64,000 bases of DNA from UBA8950 sp034411635 (GCA_034411635.1 DAOUML010000134.1:1-64000); one strand, 5' to 3'; shown: positions 1 to 9,228, counted from the first letter of the stretch. Notes: a model not told the origin generated them from the letters alone. Numbers and translations are program-made.

Positions 1-26
1 CCCATTAAACGGGAGACTGCTTCGGC

Positions 27-54
27 ACACCTGCCCTGGCGGGCGGTGCCAGGG
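27..54. repeat. Copy of dispersed intergenic repeat core
   Basis: A 28-bp block matches positions 9088-9115 with one mismatch. It contains its own small palindrome (CCCTGGC ... GCCAGGG). It lies in the 179-bp non-coding stretch before the first gene, in which I see no RNA gene. Confidence 0.7.
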
Positions 55-179
55 AAGAGCGCCTCGCAGTGACACCCTTCGGACTTTAAGAAAGTCCTGT
101 AGGTATTGTATTCTGTGCTTGCGCTTAGCGCTTCATCCGATATAAAATTCAATCATTTCACCCCTGGGAGTTACCAAAA

Positions 180-1955
180 ATGACAACCGGCCAACTGATT
201 ATTTTTTCGACATTGCTGCTTACGCTTTATTTGTTTGTCTCTGGTCGTTGGCGATACGATGTTGTTGCGTTGATTGCGTTATTAATTGTAACGTTGACTG
301 GGCTTATTCCAACCAGCCAGGCATTTACCGGGTTTAGCAATCCGGCTGTGATTACTGTGGCGGCAGTCCTGGTATTGAGCCGTGGTTTGCAAAATTCAGG
401 CCTTGTGGATTGGATTGGCCAGCAATTGGAGCGATTGAAAGGTGGGATTACCCTTCAACTGGTGGCTTTAACCACGATTGTTGCCATCCTCTCCGCTTTT
501 ATGAATAACGTTGGCGCCCTGGCGCTTTTGTTGCCGGTTGTGTTGCAACTGGCGCGCAAGAAACAAATCCCGCCGTCTACATTGTTAATGCCCCTTGCTT
601 TTGCATCCCTCCTGGGTGGGATGACGACGCTGATTGGCACACCGCCCAATATTATCGCGGCCTCATTTCGGCAACAAGCCGGCCTTGAACCTTTTGGCAT
701 GTTTGATTTTGCCCCGGTGGGGGTGGGCGTTGCGATTGCAGGAATCTTGTTTATTGGGCTGGTCGGTTGGCGGTTAATCCCTGCCAGGCAGGGTAACTCT
801 TCATCAGAAGACCTGTTTGAGATTGAGAACTATGTGACGGAAGTAATCATTACGGACGATTCACCCCTGAGTGGAAAACGATTGCGTGAAGTTAATCCAT
901 TTTGCAAAACTGACGTAAACATTGTGGGCTTAATCCGTGATGGAGAACGCCGCATGGAGCCTTCAGCGATGAGCAAACTACATGCGGCGGATATTCTGAT
1001 TGTCAGCGCTGATACCGAGAATCTCAAAAAACTGGTCGAAGCCGGCGGTTTGGAACTGGTTGGCCGCAAGCAACTTGGGCAGGCTGATCTTGAATCTGAC
1101 GATGTCAGGCTGGTTGAAGCCGTGATTATGCCAAATTCCATGACCCTGGGTGGCACGGCGCGCAGCCTGAATTTGCGGGCAAATTACGGCGTAAACCTTT
1201 TGGCGATTTCCCGTCAGGGTCAGGTTTTCCGCAATCGTCTTGATCGAATTCGATTTCGCATTGGGGATATCCTGCTTTTGCAAAGTCATATCGAGACCCT
1301 GAAGCAAGTCATCGAAACCCTGGGGTGTCTGCCATTGGCGGGGCGAAGTTTGCGAATTGGACATCCGAGACAGATTCTGCCGGCGATAAGTATTTTTGCG
1401 CTTGCTTTGGCGGTGGCGGCCTTCGGGCTGATTCCCGCGGCGGTTTCATTTGTTGCTGCGGTTGTCTTGATGATCGTGCTGAAAATCGTTTCGCTGCGCG
1501 AAGCCTACGAGAGCATTGATTGGCCGATTATCATTTTATTAGGCGCAATGATTCCGGTGGGACAAGCGCTTGAGACCACCGGCGGCGCGCAACTAATCGC
1601 CAATTCGCTGCTTGGGTTTTCCGGGCAAATTGCGCCTGTTGTCATGCTCATCATTGTCCTGGTTGCCACCATGTTTTTATCAGACGTAATCAACAATGCG
1701 GCGGCTGTCGTTTTGATGGCGCCGATTGGCATCAGCGTGGCCCAGGGCATCAACGCTTCCATTGATCCGTTTTTGATGGCAATCACGATTGGGGCCTCCT
1801 GCGCATTTTTGACACCGATTGGTCATCAATCAAATACGTTGGTGATGGGCCCGGGCGGATACAAATTCGGCGACTACTGGCGAATGGGGTTGGTGCTTGA
1901 ATTGATTGTTTTGGCTGTGGCAATCCCCTTGATCCTGATTTTCTGGCCGCTTTAA
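180..1955 (+). CDS. SLC13/DASS-type permease with central TrkA-C (RCK) domains
   Basis: Inner-membrane anion/carboxylate or sulfate permease of the SLC13 (DASS) type. Hydrophobic segments cover residues 1-210 and 400-591. The soluble middle, about 215-390, resembles two RCK C-terminal regulatory domains. Family signatures are visible: MNNVGALALLLP near 108, IGTPPN at 152-157, INNAAAVVLMAP near 505 and a QSNTLVMGPGGY segment near the C-terminus. The length of 591 residues is normal for the SLC13 plus TrkA_C architecture. The substrate cannot be deduced. A paralogue with the same architecture sits at 59995-61866. The ATG is preceded by GGGAG about 9 bases upstream. Confidence 0.87.
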   Translation: MTTGQLIIFSTLLLTLYLFVSGRWRYDVVALIALLIVTLTGLIPTSQAFTGFSNPAVITVAAVLVLSRGLQNSGLVDWIGQQLERLKGGITLQLVALTTIVAILSAFMNNVGALALLLPVVLQLARKKQIPPSTLLMPLAFASLLGGMTTLIGTPPNIIAASFRQQAGLEPFGMFDFAPVGVGVAIAGILFIGLVGWRLIPARQGNSSSEDLFEIENYVTEVIITDDSPLSGKRLREVNPFCKTDVNIVGLIRDGERRMEPSAMSKLHAADILIVSADTENLKKLVEAGGLELVGRKQLGQADLESDDVRLVEAVIMPNSMTLGGTARSLNLRANYGVNLLAISRQGQVFRNRLDRIRFRIGDILLLQSHIETLKQVIETLGCLPLAGRSLRIGHPRQILPAISIFALALAVAAFGLIPAAVSFVAAVVLMIVLKIVSLREAYESIDWPIIILLGAMIPVGQALETTGGAQLIANSLLGFSGQIAPVVMLIIVLVATMFLSDVINNAAAVVLMAPIGISVAQGINASIDPFLMAITIGASCAFLTPIGHQSNTLVMGPGGYKFGDYWRMGLVLELIVLAVAIPLILIFWPL

Positions 1956-2061
1956 TGCCCGAAATTTTCTCTACCCGTTGCGGATAAGAATTGCTACAAT
2001 TCATATTTCAAATTTCGGGCGAGACTGTTTTTTTTACCCTAAAAAGAGTATACTCGGCTGC

Positions 2062-4137
2062 ATGGCTCCCAAAAAGACAATCGGACGATACCAATTGAAG
2101 AAAGAACTTGGGCGAGGCGGCATGGCAACGGTTTATAAAGCCTTCGACCCTATGTTCGACCGCGAAGTGGCCCTCAAGGTGCTTCCGCCTGAATTGCTGC
2201 ATAATCCGCAATTTCATAAGCGATTTTCGCGCGAAGCCAAAATCGTGGCGAAACTGGAACATGCCGCCATCGTGCCGGTTTACGACGTAGGCGAGCATAA
2301 CGGGCAGCCGTTTTTCGTCATGCGCGTCATGTCGGGGGGCTCGCTGGCAGATCGCCTGGCCCAAGGCCCGCTTTCGCTGGACGCAACCGCCTCCATACTC
2401 AAACGTATTTCCGCCGGGTTAGATTATGCTCACAAAAAAAGCGTCATTCATCGCGACCTGAAACCAGGCAATATTCTTTTCGACGAAGCCGGCGAGCCTT
2501 TTCTCTCCGATTTTGGGATCGCCAAACTCGCCAATTTATCGCAGCAAACCAACCTGACCGGCAGCGGCGGCATTGTTGGCACCGCCGCGTACATGAGTCC
2601 TGAACAGGCCCAGGGCGCAGATGTCGATTATCGCAGCGATATTTACGCGCTGGGCATCATTCTGTATGAAATGCTAAGCGGCAAATTGCCCTACGATTCG
2701 CAGACCCCAATGGGCATAGCCATCAAGCACATTACCGACCCCGTGCCGCGCATTCTGGAAGATAAGCCCGACCTGCCCTATACCGTTCAAGCGGTCATCG
2801 ACAAAGCCCTGGCAAAAGACCCCGAAGCGCGTTATCCCAGCGCGGCCAGTTTTGCGCAAGCCTTTGAGCGCGCCAGCCGGGGCGAACAGCCCGATTTAAG
2901 CGCAGCCGCTCTGGCCCCAACGCGGGCCGTGCCAAAATTACAGGATCCGCCGGTTGCCGAACCTGCCCCGCAACCGGCTTTTTGGCAGACCCTCGCGACA
3001 AAATGGCGGATCGCCGCTGTTGGACTTTTGTTGCTTTTTGGAGTCTTTTTCCTGGCCTTCAATTTTTTGAGACCCTCCCAACCGCTCGAAGCGCTCGAAG
3101 CTCCAACCATTACCCCGCTCCCCAGCCTTGTCCCAACCGAAATTGTTCCCACTGCCTCCCCCACTCCCGAACCCGAACCTGAACCGGTTGCGCCAACCAT
3201 CCCCGGCCAGGCCGATTTTGTCGCGTTTGTAACCGCCAATGATATTTGGGTTCTGGATATTCTAGGCAATACCTCGCCCTTTCGTCTAACCACCAACCGC
3301 CGCGAAAAAGTTCTCTTTCAATGGATCGCCGGACAGGACAAGATTTTCTATCGCGAGGCGGGATGTCTTTATACGCTTGGCATGGAAGGTGGCGAGCCGC
3401 AAACCATCCTTTGCGTGCGAGGCTCTGAAATTGAAGGAGCCAGCATTTCGCCCGATAACTCTCAAATTGCAGTTACGCTTGATCGCGTTCTTTTCATCTT
3501 GCCGTTTGATGCCCAGGCGTTGAGCGCCTTACAAGACCGGGCCGCGATTTCGCGCGCGGCAACTTGTTCTTACAATCAAGTAGCCGCAAAGTCGATTCAA
3601 TGGAGCGCCGACGGGCAGGGGATGGCAATTTCGTATGTAGCCATTACCAATGCAGGCCGCAAGGATGTTATCCGCGTGCTGGATATCAGCAACTGCGCCA
3701 GTTCCAGCCCGGTAGCCATGCAAGATTTCCCGGCAGATATTTTTACGCCGGAAGGCTACGATAAAAACCCGACCATCACCACCTTCCATTGGGATGGACA
3801 ATCACGCTTCTTATTTAATACCTTTGTGCGCAATGATGGCTATGGTCAACTTTATTTTTACGATATGAGCACCCGCCAGGCTCAACAATTAAATCCCATT
3901 GACGGGGTGTGCTGCTATCGCGATGCCCGTTTCAGCCCCGATGGAACCCACATCGTTTTCTCTTTTCAGGATGAGCGCAATGGGTTGGAAGCCCGTACTC
4001 AACTGTTTTATATCGCGTTGGATGAGGCTTTGCAAGGCGGCCAAACATTCACCCCTCTAAACCTGCCGGTTGATTTGCTCAGAATCGCGCGCGAAAAGCC
4101 AATGCTATTGTTGCGCCCGGCAACCGACCTGCCCTGA
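2062..4137 (+). CDS. Transmembrane Ser/Thr protein kinase with extracytoplasmic TolB-like beta-propeller
   Basis: Eukaryotic-like (Hanks-type) kinase. The glycine loop is at residues 15-25, the catalytic Lys is K39, HRDLKPGN spans 130-137 (Asp132), DFG is 150-152 and SPE 179-181, so all catalytic residues are intact. A Pro-rich juxtamembrane part is followed by one membrane segment at about 316-336, a Pro/Thr-rich linker at 345-395 and a C-terminal region with PD40-like strands, including a SPDGTHIVFS repeat. No PASTA repeats are present. I chose ATG 2062 (MAPKKTIGRYQ) over an upstream in-frame TTG at 1978 because kinase homology begins at once. The nudix gene follows 2 bp downstream. The propeller probably senses a cell-wall or envelope ligand (inference). 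Confidence 0.92.
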   Translation: MAPKKTIGRYQLKKELGRGGMATVYKAFDPMFDREVALKVLPPELLHNPQFHKRFSREAKIVAKLEHAAIVPVYDVGEHNGQPFFVMRVMSGGSLADRLAQGPLSLDATASILKRISAGLDYAHKKSVIHRDLKPGNILFDEAGEPFLSDFGIAKLANLSQQTNLTGSGGIVGTAAYMSPEQAQGADVDYRSDIYALGIILYEMLSGKLPYDSQTPMGIAIKHITDPVPRILEDKPDLPYTVQAVIDKALAKDPEARYPSAASFAQAFERASRGEQPDLSAAALAPTRAVPKLQDPPVAEPAPQPAFWQTLATKWRIAAVGLLLLFGVFFLAFNFLRPSQPLEALEAPTITPLPSLVPTEIVPTASPTPEPEPEPVAPTIPGQADFVAFVTANDIWVLDILGNTSPFRLTTNRREKVLFQWIAGQDKIFYREAGCLYTLGMEGGEPQTILCVRGSEIEGASISPDNSQIAVTLDRVLFILPFDAQALSALQDRAAISRAATCSYNQVAAKSIQWSADGQGMAISYVAITNAGRKDVIRVLDISNCASSSPVAMQDFPADIFTPEGYDKNPTITTFHWDGQSRFLFNTFVRNDGYGQLYFYDMSTRQAQQLNPIDGVCCYRDARFSPDGTHIVFSFQDERNGLEARTQLFYIALDEALQGGQTFTPLNLPVDLLRIAREKPMLLLRPATDLP

Positions 4138-4139
4138 AC

Positions 4140-4637
4140 ATGAGTAACCCTGCTCAAAACATCAACCCGAAACGTTACCAGATTATTCCGCGCGTGCTGA
4201 TTTTTGCCTGGCGCGGCGATTCTGTTTTGCTCCTGAAGATGAACGGCAAAGGGCGCTGGAACGGCATCTATAACGGTTTGGGCGGTCACATTGAGCGCGG
4301 TGAGACCGCCCTGGCCGCGGCGCGGCGCGAGTTGTCGGAAGAATCGGGCTTGCAGGCCGATTTGCGTCTGGTGGGGACGTTGCTGATAGATACGGGCGAA
4401 AGCCCCGGCATTGGACTCTATATTTTTAGCGGCCAGGCTGCTGAGGGGGAGTTTGTTGCGAGTGAAGAAGGCGAACCCGCCTGGATTCAGCCTGGGGAGT
4501 TGGAAAACCTGCCAGTGTTTGAGGATGTCCCCATCTTTTTGGAAAAAATTCGTGCCATGCGTTTGAACGATGCGCCTTTTTCGGCGCGTTCTTTTGTTAA
4601 TGAACAGGGCCGCCTGCAGGTGATTTTTGACGGTTGA
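4140..4637 (+). CDS. Nudix hydrolase (MutT/8-oxo-dGTPase-like)
   Basis: A 165-residue Nudix protein with a complete Nudix box at residues 49-71 (GHIERGET ... RRELSEESGL), including the metal-binding REL-EE glutamates. The family cleaves nucleoside diphosphates linked to another moiety. The position of the box and the overall layout fit 8-oxo-dGTP diphosphatases, but the substrate is inferred. The start lies 2 bp after the kinase stop, so the two genes are probably co-transcribed. The last 41 bp overlap the 3' end of the convergent TPR gene. There is no room for a dedicated terminator. Confidence 0.87.
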   Translation: MSNPAQNINPKRYQIIPRVLIFAWRGDSVLLLKMNGKGRWNGIYNGLGGHIERGETALAAARRELSEESGLQADLRLVGTLLIDTGESPGIGLYIFSGQAAEGEFVASEEGEPAWIQPGELENLPVFEDVPIFLEKIRAMRLNDAPFSARSFVNEQGRLQVIFDG

Positions 4638-6528
4638 GTTTGCTTTTGATGCGCGAGGGGTGCAGGGCGGCTTGCAGATGTCTTTCGGCCTGTTCTTCTA
4701 AACCCAGGGCGGTAAATAATTCGGCGGCGCGTAGCAGATAGTCTTTCGCCAGTTTTTCTTGTTGCAGGTTTTGCAGCAACCAGCCATAGTTGCCGGTTTG
4801 GGCGGCGATGCTGTAACGATCACCGATTCTCAGGTAGAGTTGGTTGGCTTGTTCAAGCATGGTGATGGCTTGTTCAAGTTCACCGCAGAGCAGGTGAATT
4901 TGTCCCTGGGCAGCCTGGGTATTGGCTTTGCCCAGCCTGGCCCCGGCTTTTTTGTAGATTTTTTCAGCGCGTAAAAAGAATTGGCGGGCGGTGTCGGTTT
5001 CGTTTTTTTGCAGGAACATTTCGCCCAGGCCATAATAGGTGTTGGCTTCTCCGAGTTGGTTGCGCAGGGAGCGGTAAATGCTCAGGGCTTCCATGTATTC
5101 GCGCTCAGAGCAGTTGTAATCTTCCATGCGGCGGCATAGGTCGGCGATGCTCTCGGTGCAACTGGCTTCGCCCAGGCGGTGGCCGATGGCGCGATAGCCT
5201 TCGAGGGCTTTGCCATAGTGTTTGCGCGCGCTGAGCAGATTGCCTTGCAGGCGCAGCGAGTGGGCCAGCCCTTGCAGGCAATCGGCCTGCCCCAGTTCGT
5301 TTTCAAGTTCGATATACTGATTCAGGGCTTCCTGGTAGCGCAATTGGGCGCGGCGGTGTTCGCCTTGTTGCAGCAGGATATCGCCCATGCTTTGCAGGCA
5401 GTTGGCGATTCCGAGCGCATCCTGGGCGCGTTTGAAGAGAGGGGCGGCGGAGCGATAGCGGCTATCGGCCAGGCTGTAATCGCCAAAGAGACGGGCGTGG
5501 TCGCCCAGGCTGCGGATGCAGGCGGCAATGCCAGATAGGTTTTCTTCTTCGCGGTAGATTTCGAGCGATTCCAGATAGCAAGCCTCGGCCAATTCCAATT
5601 CGGCCAGTTGCAGGTGGACATCACCTTTTTTGTGCAGGCAGGCGGCTTTTTGGCTGGATAGGTTTTCCCGGTTATAGATTTGGATGGCTTGCTGGTAATG
5701 GCTGGCAGATTGGGCGTAGTCGTCGATCCAATAATAAACTTCGGCCAGGCGCGCCAGGGCCTTGGCTTGTTGGCTGTTTTCGTTCAGGTCACGATAGATT
5801 TCGACGGCTTGTTTGAAGTAGGTGGTTGCCAGTTGCCGGTCGGCAAAGCCGGGCAGGGAGGCATAAATATCGCCAATTTCCATCAGTACATTGGCGAGCA
5901 TGGTTGTTTTCTTTGCCTGGCTGGCTAGTTTTTTGCGCGCCGTTTCGAGCATTTCGAGTTTTTGGCGCTGTTTGATGGAAGAGGTGGGCGGCTGGTGAGT
6001 AATGGCCGCGCTGGCTGATTCGCTGCGGGCTGCTGATAAGCCGGAAGGGAGGAAGTGGAAGGTGGCGCTGTACCAATCGAAGAAATCGGGGGCGTTCAGG
6101 TCGAGCCGATCCATGGCCAGGTCGGTTAGAAAGAGCAGGACGGGCATGGGCAGGTTGCCGCGCAGCAGGTCGCGTTCGGCGTTGAGCGCGGCGGCAAAGG
6201 CCGGGCGTCCGAGCGGGGTGGTGGCTTCAATGAGGTGTTCCATGCCGATAATAGCCAGGGCGGTATTGCGTGGCAAGGCCAGCAGGTGGCGTCCTTCGGG
6301 GGTGGCGTTGAGGGCGTCTAACAGGTTGGCGGGGTGGCGGTTGGAAAGATCTAGAATGAAGATGCGAATTTTGCCCGGTTGGGTGGCCTGGGTCAGTTCG
6401 CGCAGGATTTCATCTCGCTTGCGCGGGTCGTTGACGCGCACCAGGCCGAGGCTGAATTGTCCCTGGTGGTATTCGGCAAAGCGTTTTAGTCTTTGGAATT
6501 CGTCAATGGGGGGCGTTTTTTCATTCAT
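4597..6528 (-). CDS. TPR protein with degenerate ATPase-like N-terminal domain
   Basis: 643 residues. Residues 1-165 form an alpha/beta domain that reads like a P-loop fold without a Walker A motif: strands around FILDL and LLFLTD, then a DFFDWYS segment. From about 205 to 620 there are roughly ten TPR-like units of 40 residues (A-x-Y-x-x-A-L-x-x-Y pattern), giving a long helical scaffold. It starts 27 bp after the AAA ATPase gene and shares its sigma-54 promoter. It most likely acts as a partner or sensor platform of that ATPase, comparable to split STAND proteins (inference). The N-terminal domain type is known from other TPR proteins, but I cannot name it. Confidence 0.8.
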   Translation of the reverse strand: MNEKTPPIDEFQRLKRFAEYHQGQFSLGLVRVNDPRKRDEILRELTQATQPGKIRIFILDLSNRHPANLLDALNATPEGRHLLALPRNTALAIIGMEHLIEATTPLGRPAFAAALNAERDLLRGNLPMPVLLFLTDLAMDRLDLNAPDFFDWYSATFHFLPSGLSAARSESASAAITHQPPTSSIKQRQKLEMLETARKKLASQAKKTTMLANVLMEIGDIYASLPGFADRQLATTYFKQAVEIYRDLNENSQQAKALARLAEVYYWIDDYAQSASHYQQAIQIYNRENLSSQKAACLHKKGDVHLQLAELELAEACYLESLEIYREEENLSGIAACIRSLGDHARLFGDYSLADSRYRSAAPLFKRAQDALGIANCLQSMGDILLQQGEHRRAQLRYQEALNQYIELENELGQADCLQGLAHSLRLQGNLLSARKHYGKALEGYRAIGHRLGEASCTESIADLCRRMEDYNCSEREYMEALSIYRSLRNQLGEANTYYGLGEMFLQKNETDTARQFFLRAEKIYKKAGARLGKANTQAAQGQIHLLCGELEQAITMLEQANQLYLRIGDRYSIAAQTGNYGWLLQNLQQEKLAKDYLLRAAELFTALGLEEQAERHLQAALHPSRIKSKLNRQKSPAGGPVH

Positions 6529-6555
6529 AGTAGAATTTTACATCAGATGCGGGTT

Positions 6556-7875
6556 TTATGCGCGTAGAATTGTGCCGCGCTCGCGACGGATTTCTTCGAT
6601 GGAGGCGCGAAATTCGGAGGTATCCCAGAGCAGGGGGTGAACGCCAATCCAGCGGTCGGCATCATACTCGAGGGCGGCGCGGCGGTAGAGCAGGAAGCGG
6701 CCATCGTCGTCGGGGTTGATGGTGTTTTCGAGGTGGGTGCGGGCCAGCAGGTCGTAGTGGCGCAGGGTGAGTTTGCGCGACATTTCGCCGCGCACCAGGC
6801 TGGCGGCGCGGGTGACGGCGCGTTCGTCGATGCGTTCATCTGCTTCGAGCAGGGATTCTTTGAGCAGGCGCAGCAGGTCGCGTGGACATCCGCCCGAGAG
6901 TTGGGCGATGCGCGCGGCCAGGGAGTCGTGGGCGAATAGCGATTGGTCGACGCGCAGGTAGATGGCATCGAGCAGGGCTTTGATGCTGGATTGTTGCAGG
7001 CTGTGCGGCGCGCCGCGTGGGTACACCGGCAGCATGGGCAGGGTTTCGGGTTCGTAGCGGTCTTCAACCGTTTCGCCGGGCGGGTTGTAGAGCAGGGAGA
7101 TGGGCAGGACGAAGATGGTGTGGGCGTTGACGGAACTGAGCAGGTCGGCGTTGGTGAGAACGGCTTTGCTGATCATTTCGGGCGGGTAGCGGTCGAGGTT
7201 ATCCAGCACGAAGACCAGGCCGCGTGGGTAGGCTTTTTCAGAGAGACGGCGGGCGTCGATGAGCAGCAGGTTGAGGTTATCGCGCAGTTGGTCGGGGTAT
7301 TTTTCAACCGCTTTTTTGATTTGTTCGCGCTGCGAGCCAGTGGTTTTGCGCAACAGGCTAAGGCCTGAGAGCAACTTACCCAGCGGTGTGTTTGCGCCCA
7401 GGCCAACTTCGCCTGAAAAGGAGATGACGCGCTGCACTTCACGTTCTTCGATGTGGGTAACATCTCGAAACCAATCGGTGACGACCCGGACCGTTTTTTC
7501 GGGCAGGGATTTGAGGCGCGGGTCGGCGTCGAAGGCTTCGTCGAGCAGGCGCAGCATGAGCAGAAAAAGGTCGCCGAAGCCGATTTCGTTCGGGTCGGCC
7601 TGTTCATTGACGACGGCGTAGAGCGGCAGGTAGCCTTCGGCGCGGGCCTGGCCCATAAAACGGGCCAGTTCGGTCGATTTTCCGCATCCGCGATGCCCGG
7701 CCAGGGCAATGTGGCTGAATTTGCGCTCGGCTTCAGCCCCGCGCAGTCGACGGGAGAGGCGGTCGTGCAGGTTGGTTCCGCGCGCGGGGTCAAAATCGCA
7801 CCAGCGCGGGTCGCCGGGGTTGAGGGGTTCATCGGGGTTGCAGCGTCCGATGGCTTCGATAATTTTTTCTTTCAT
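6556..7875 (-). CDS. AAA/STAND-like P-loop ATPase, first gene of the sigma-54-promoted pair
   Basis: 439 residues. Walker A GHRGCGKST is at 60-68, the Walker B strand VFVLDNLD at 221-228 and a sensor-like strand near 251-260. The C-terminal half looks helical, perhaps winged-helix. It resembles the KAP/ORC-STAND group of ATPases, which switch conformation on ATP binding. No membrane segments and no obvious DNA-binding domain are seen. Translation starts from a strong GGAGGTGA site. A perfectly spaced -24/-12 element lies 34-47 bp upstream, which is unusual for such a gene. The product probably works with the TPR protein encoded next. The specific function is unknown. Confidence 0.82.
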   Translation of the reverse strand: MKEKIIEAIGRCNPDEPLNPGDPRWCDFDPARGTNLHDRLSRRLRGAEAERKFSHIALAGHRGCGKSTELARFMGQARAEGYLPLYAVVNEQADPNEIGFGDLFLLMLRLLDEAFDADPRLKSLPEKTVRVVTDWFRDVTHIEEREVQRVISFSGEVGLGANTPLGKLLSGLSLLRKTTGSQREQIKKAVEKYPDQLRDNLNLLLIDARRLSEKAYPRGLVFVLDNLDRYPPEMISKAVLTNADLLSSVNAHTIFVLPISLLYNPPGETVEDRYEPETLPMLPVYPRGAPHSLQQSSIKALLDAIYLRVDQSLFAHDSLAARIAQLSGGCPRDLLRLLKESLLEADERIDERAVTRAASLVRGEMSRKLTLRHYDLLARTHLENTINPDDDGRFLLYRRAALEYDADRWIGVHPLLWDTSEFRASIEEIRRERGTILRA

Positions 7876-7906
7876 CAGGTCACCTCCAGTGTGTTTTCTG
7901 AAGGTG

Positions 7907-7924
7907 TTGCAAGTTTTGTGCCAG
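7907..7924 (-). promoter_or_regulatory. Predicted sigma-54 (-24/-12) promoter of the AAA/TPR pair
   Basis: Read on the minus strand, TGGCAC-N5-TTGCA matches the sigma-54 consensus, with exactly 10 bases between the GG (7922-7921) and GC (7910-7909) dinucleotides. Seventeen bases are identical to the element upstream of rpoN. Transcription would begin near 7897, leaving a short leader with a GGAGGTGA ribosome site. Confidence 0.8.
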
Positions 7925-7933
7925 GTTGGGGAG

Positions 7934-9034
7934 TTAGTCGTTGTTCTCCTGTTCTTTTAGATATTGGTCGAAAAATTGTATGCTGCGATTCATGGCAGTG
8001 GTGAAGTAGTTTGAGATGTTGTGATTGTCGTTGGGGTAGGTATAGAGTTCCACCGTGCCGCCGGCGGCTTTGATTTCATCGGCGAGGTTGGTGGAGAAAG
8101 CGACAGGCACATCGTTGTCGCTGGTGCCGTGATGTAACTGCACCGGGCCTGAAAGGTCGGCCAGGTACGAATTGGCGGAGACGGATGCCCAAAATTCAGG
8201 GTTGGTTTCGGGGGAACCGTATTGCTCCGTCCAGCCGGCGCGCCAGCCATAGCCGCGTGAACTGGGTGAGGGGGTGAAATTACCCGTCCGCCGCCAGCAG
8301 CAGAGCATATCGGGGTAGGAGGCGACGACGCCGGCCCAAATGACCCCGGCCTTGATATCGCCAGAGATGACCATGGCGCGCAGGGTCAGAAATCCGCCCA
8401 TGGAGTGGCCCCACATGCCGATTTTTTCAGGGTTAACGTCAGGATGATTCTGGAGCGCTGCCACGGCATTCATGACATCTATCGTGTAGCCTGGATGTCC
8501 ATACGCGCCGGTGGCTTCGCCTTCTGATTGGTCGTGTCCGCGATAGTCGATGCGGAAGACGACGTAGCCGCTGCTGGCGAGCCTGTCCACATAGGCGATG
8601 TAGCGTTCGGTGGTGCGGTAGACATCTGGCGGAATGTAGCCGTGATTGAAGACAATCGCGGGCCAGCCGCCGGCGGGCATTTCACCGTTGGGAATGGTGA
8701 GCAGGGCGTAGATTTTCAGGCCTTCGGCGTAGTAATAGGCGTAATAGCGGCGGTAATTGACCGAGGCAGTCAGTTCGCGTTCGATGACGATGTCGCTGCC
8801 GGGGTAGGTTAGGGCCCGCATTCCGTCGATGCTCATCGGGTGCGGGGTTGGGGTGGCGCTGGGGGTGATTGTTGGGGTGGGGGTGACTGTGAAGGTTGGC
8901 TTAAGCGTGCGTGATGGGGTGAAGGTGACGACCCGGACGGCAGGCGGGGCCGGTTCGGTGACTGGTGCGGGTTGCGCGCCGCAGGCGGAGAGAATCAGGG
9001 AGAGTAGGAGTACCGATAAGATGAGTTTTTTCAT
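7934..9034 (-). CDS. Alpha/beta-hydrolase lipoprotein (dienelactone hydrolase/prolyl-oligopeptidase-like)
   Basis: 366 residues. A lipoprotein signal peptide with lipobox LSAC (Cys18) is followed by a Thr-Pro-rich linker at 35-66 and an alpha/beta-hydrolase domain from about 80. The nucleophile elbow is GHSMGG with Ser211. The acid is Asp306 in HGTSDNDVP and the histidine is His338, so the triad is complete. The protein should be anchored outside the membrane and hydrolyse esters or short peptides; the substrate is unknown. It is monocistronic. Its 3' end stops 10 bp short of the sigma-54 promoter of the AAA/TPR pair. Confidence 0.88.
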   Translation of the reverse strand: MKKLILSVLLLSLILSACGAQPAPVTEPAPPAVRVVTFTPSRTLKPTFTVTPTPTITPSATPTPHPMSIDGMRALTYPGSDIVIERELTASVNYRRYYAYYYAEGLKIYALLTIPNGEMPAGGWPAIVFNHGYIPPDVYRTTERYIAYVDRLASSGYVVFRIDYRGHDQSEGEATGAYGHPGYTIDVMNAVAALQNHPDVNPEKIGMWGHSMGGFLTLRAMVISGDIKAGVIWAGVVASYPDMLCCWRRTGNFTPSPSSRGYGWRAGWTEQYGSPETNPEFWASVSANSYLADLSGPVQLHHGTSDNDVPVAFSTNLADEIKAAGGTVELYTYPNDNHNISNYFTTAMNRSIQFFDQYLKEQENND

Positions 9035-9053
9035 GGTTGTCCAATTTTATGGT

Positions 9054-9217
9054 CTGTCATTTCGAAGAAGCCGCGTAGCGGCGACTGACACCTGCCCTGG
9101 CGGGTGGTGCCAGGGGAAATCTTGCGCGATGGGGGGAAGATTTCTCGCTATCGCTCGAAATGACAAACGCTGTCACTCGAAATGACAAACGCTGTCACTC
9201 GAAATGACAGGCGATGA
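9054..9217. repeat. Intergenic MITE-like repeat with TGTCATTTCGA ends and 22-bp direct repeats
   Basis: Starts with TGTCATTTCGA and ends with the inverted form, TCGAAATGACA. It contains the 28-bp block also seen at 27-54 and, at 9154-9217, about 2.6 copies of a 22-bp direct repeat (CTCGAAATGACAAACGCTGT core). No coding capacity is seen. It fills most of the 247-bp gap between the lipoprotein gene and pepF. Confidence 0.7.
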
Positions 9218-9228
9218 CACCAATAAAA

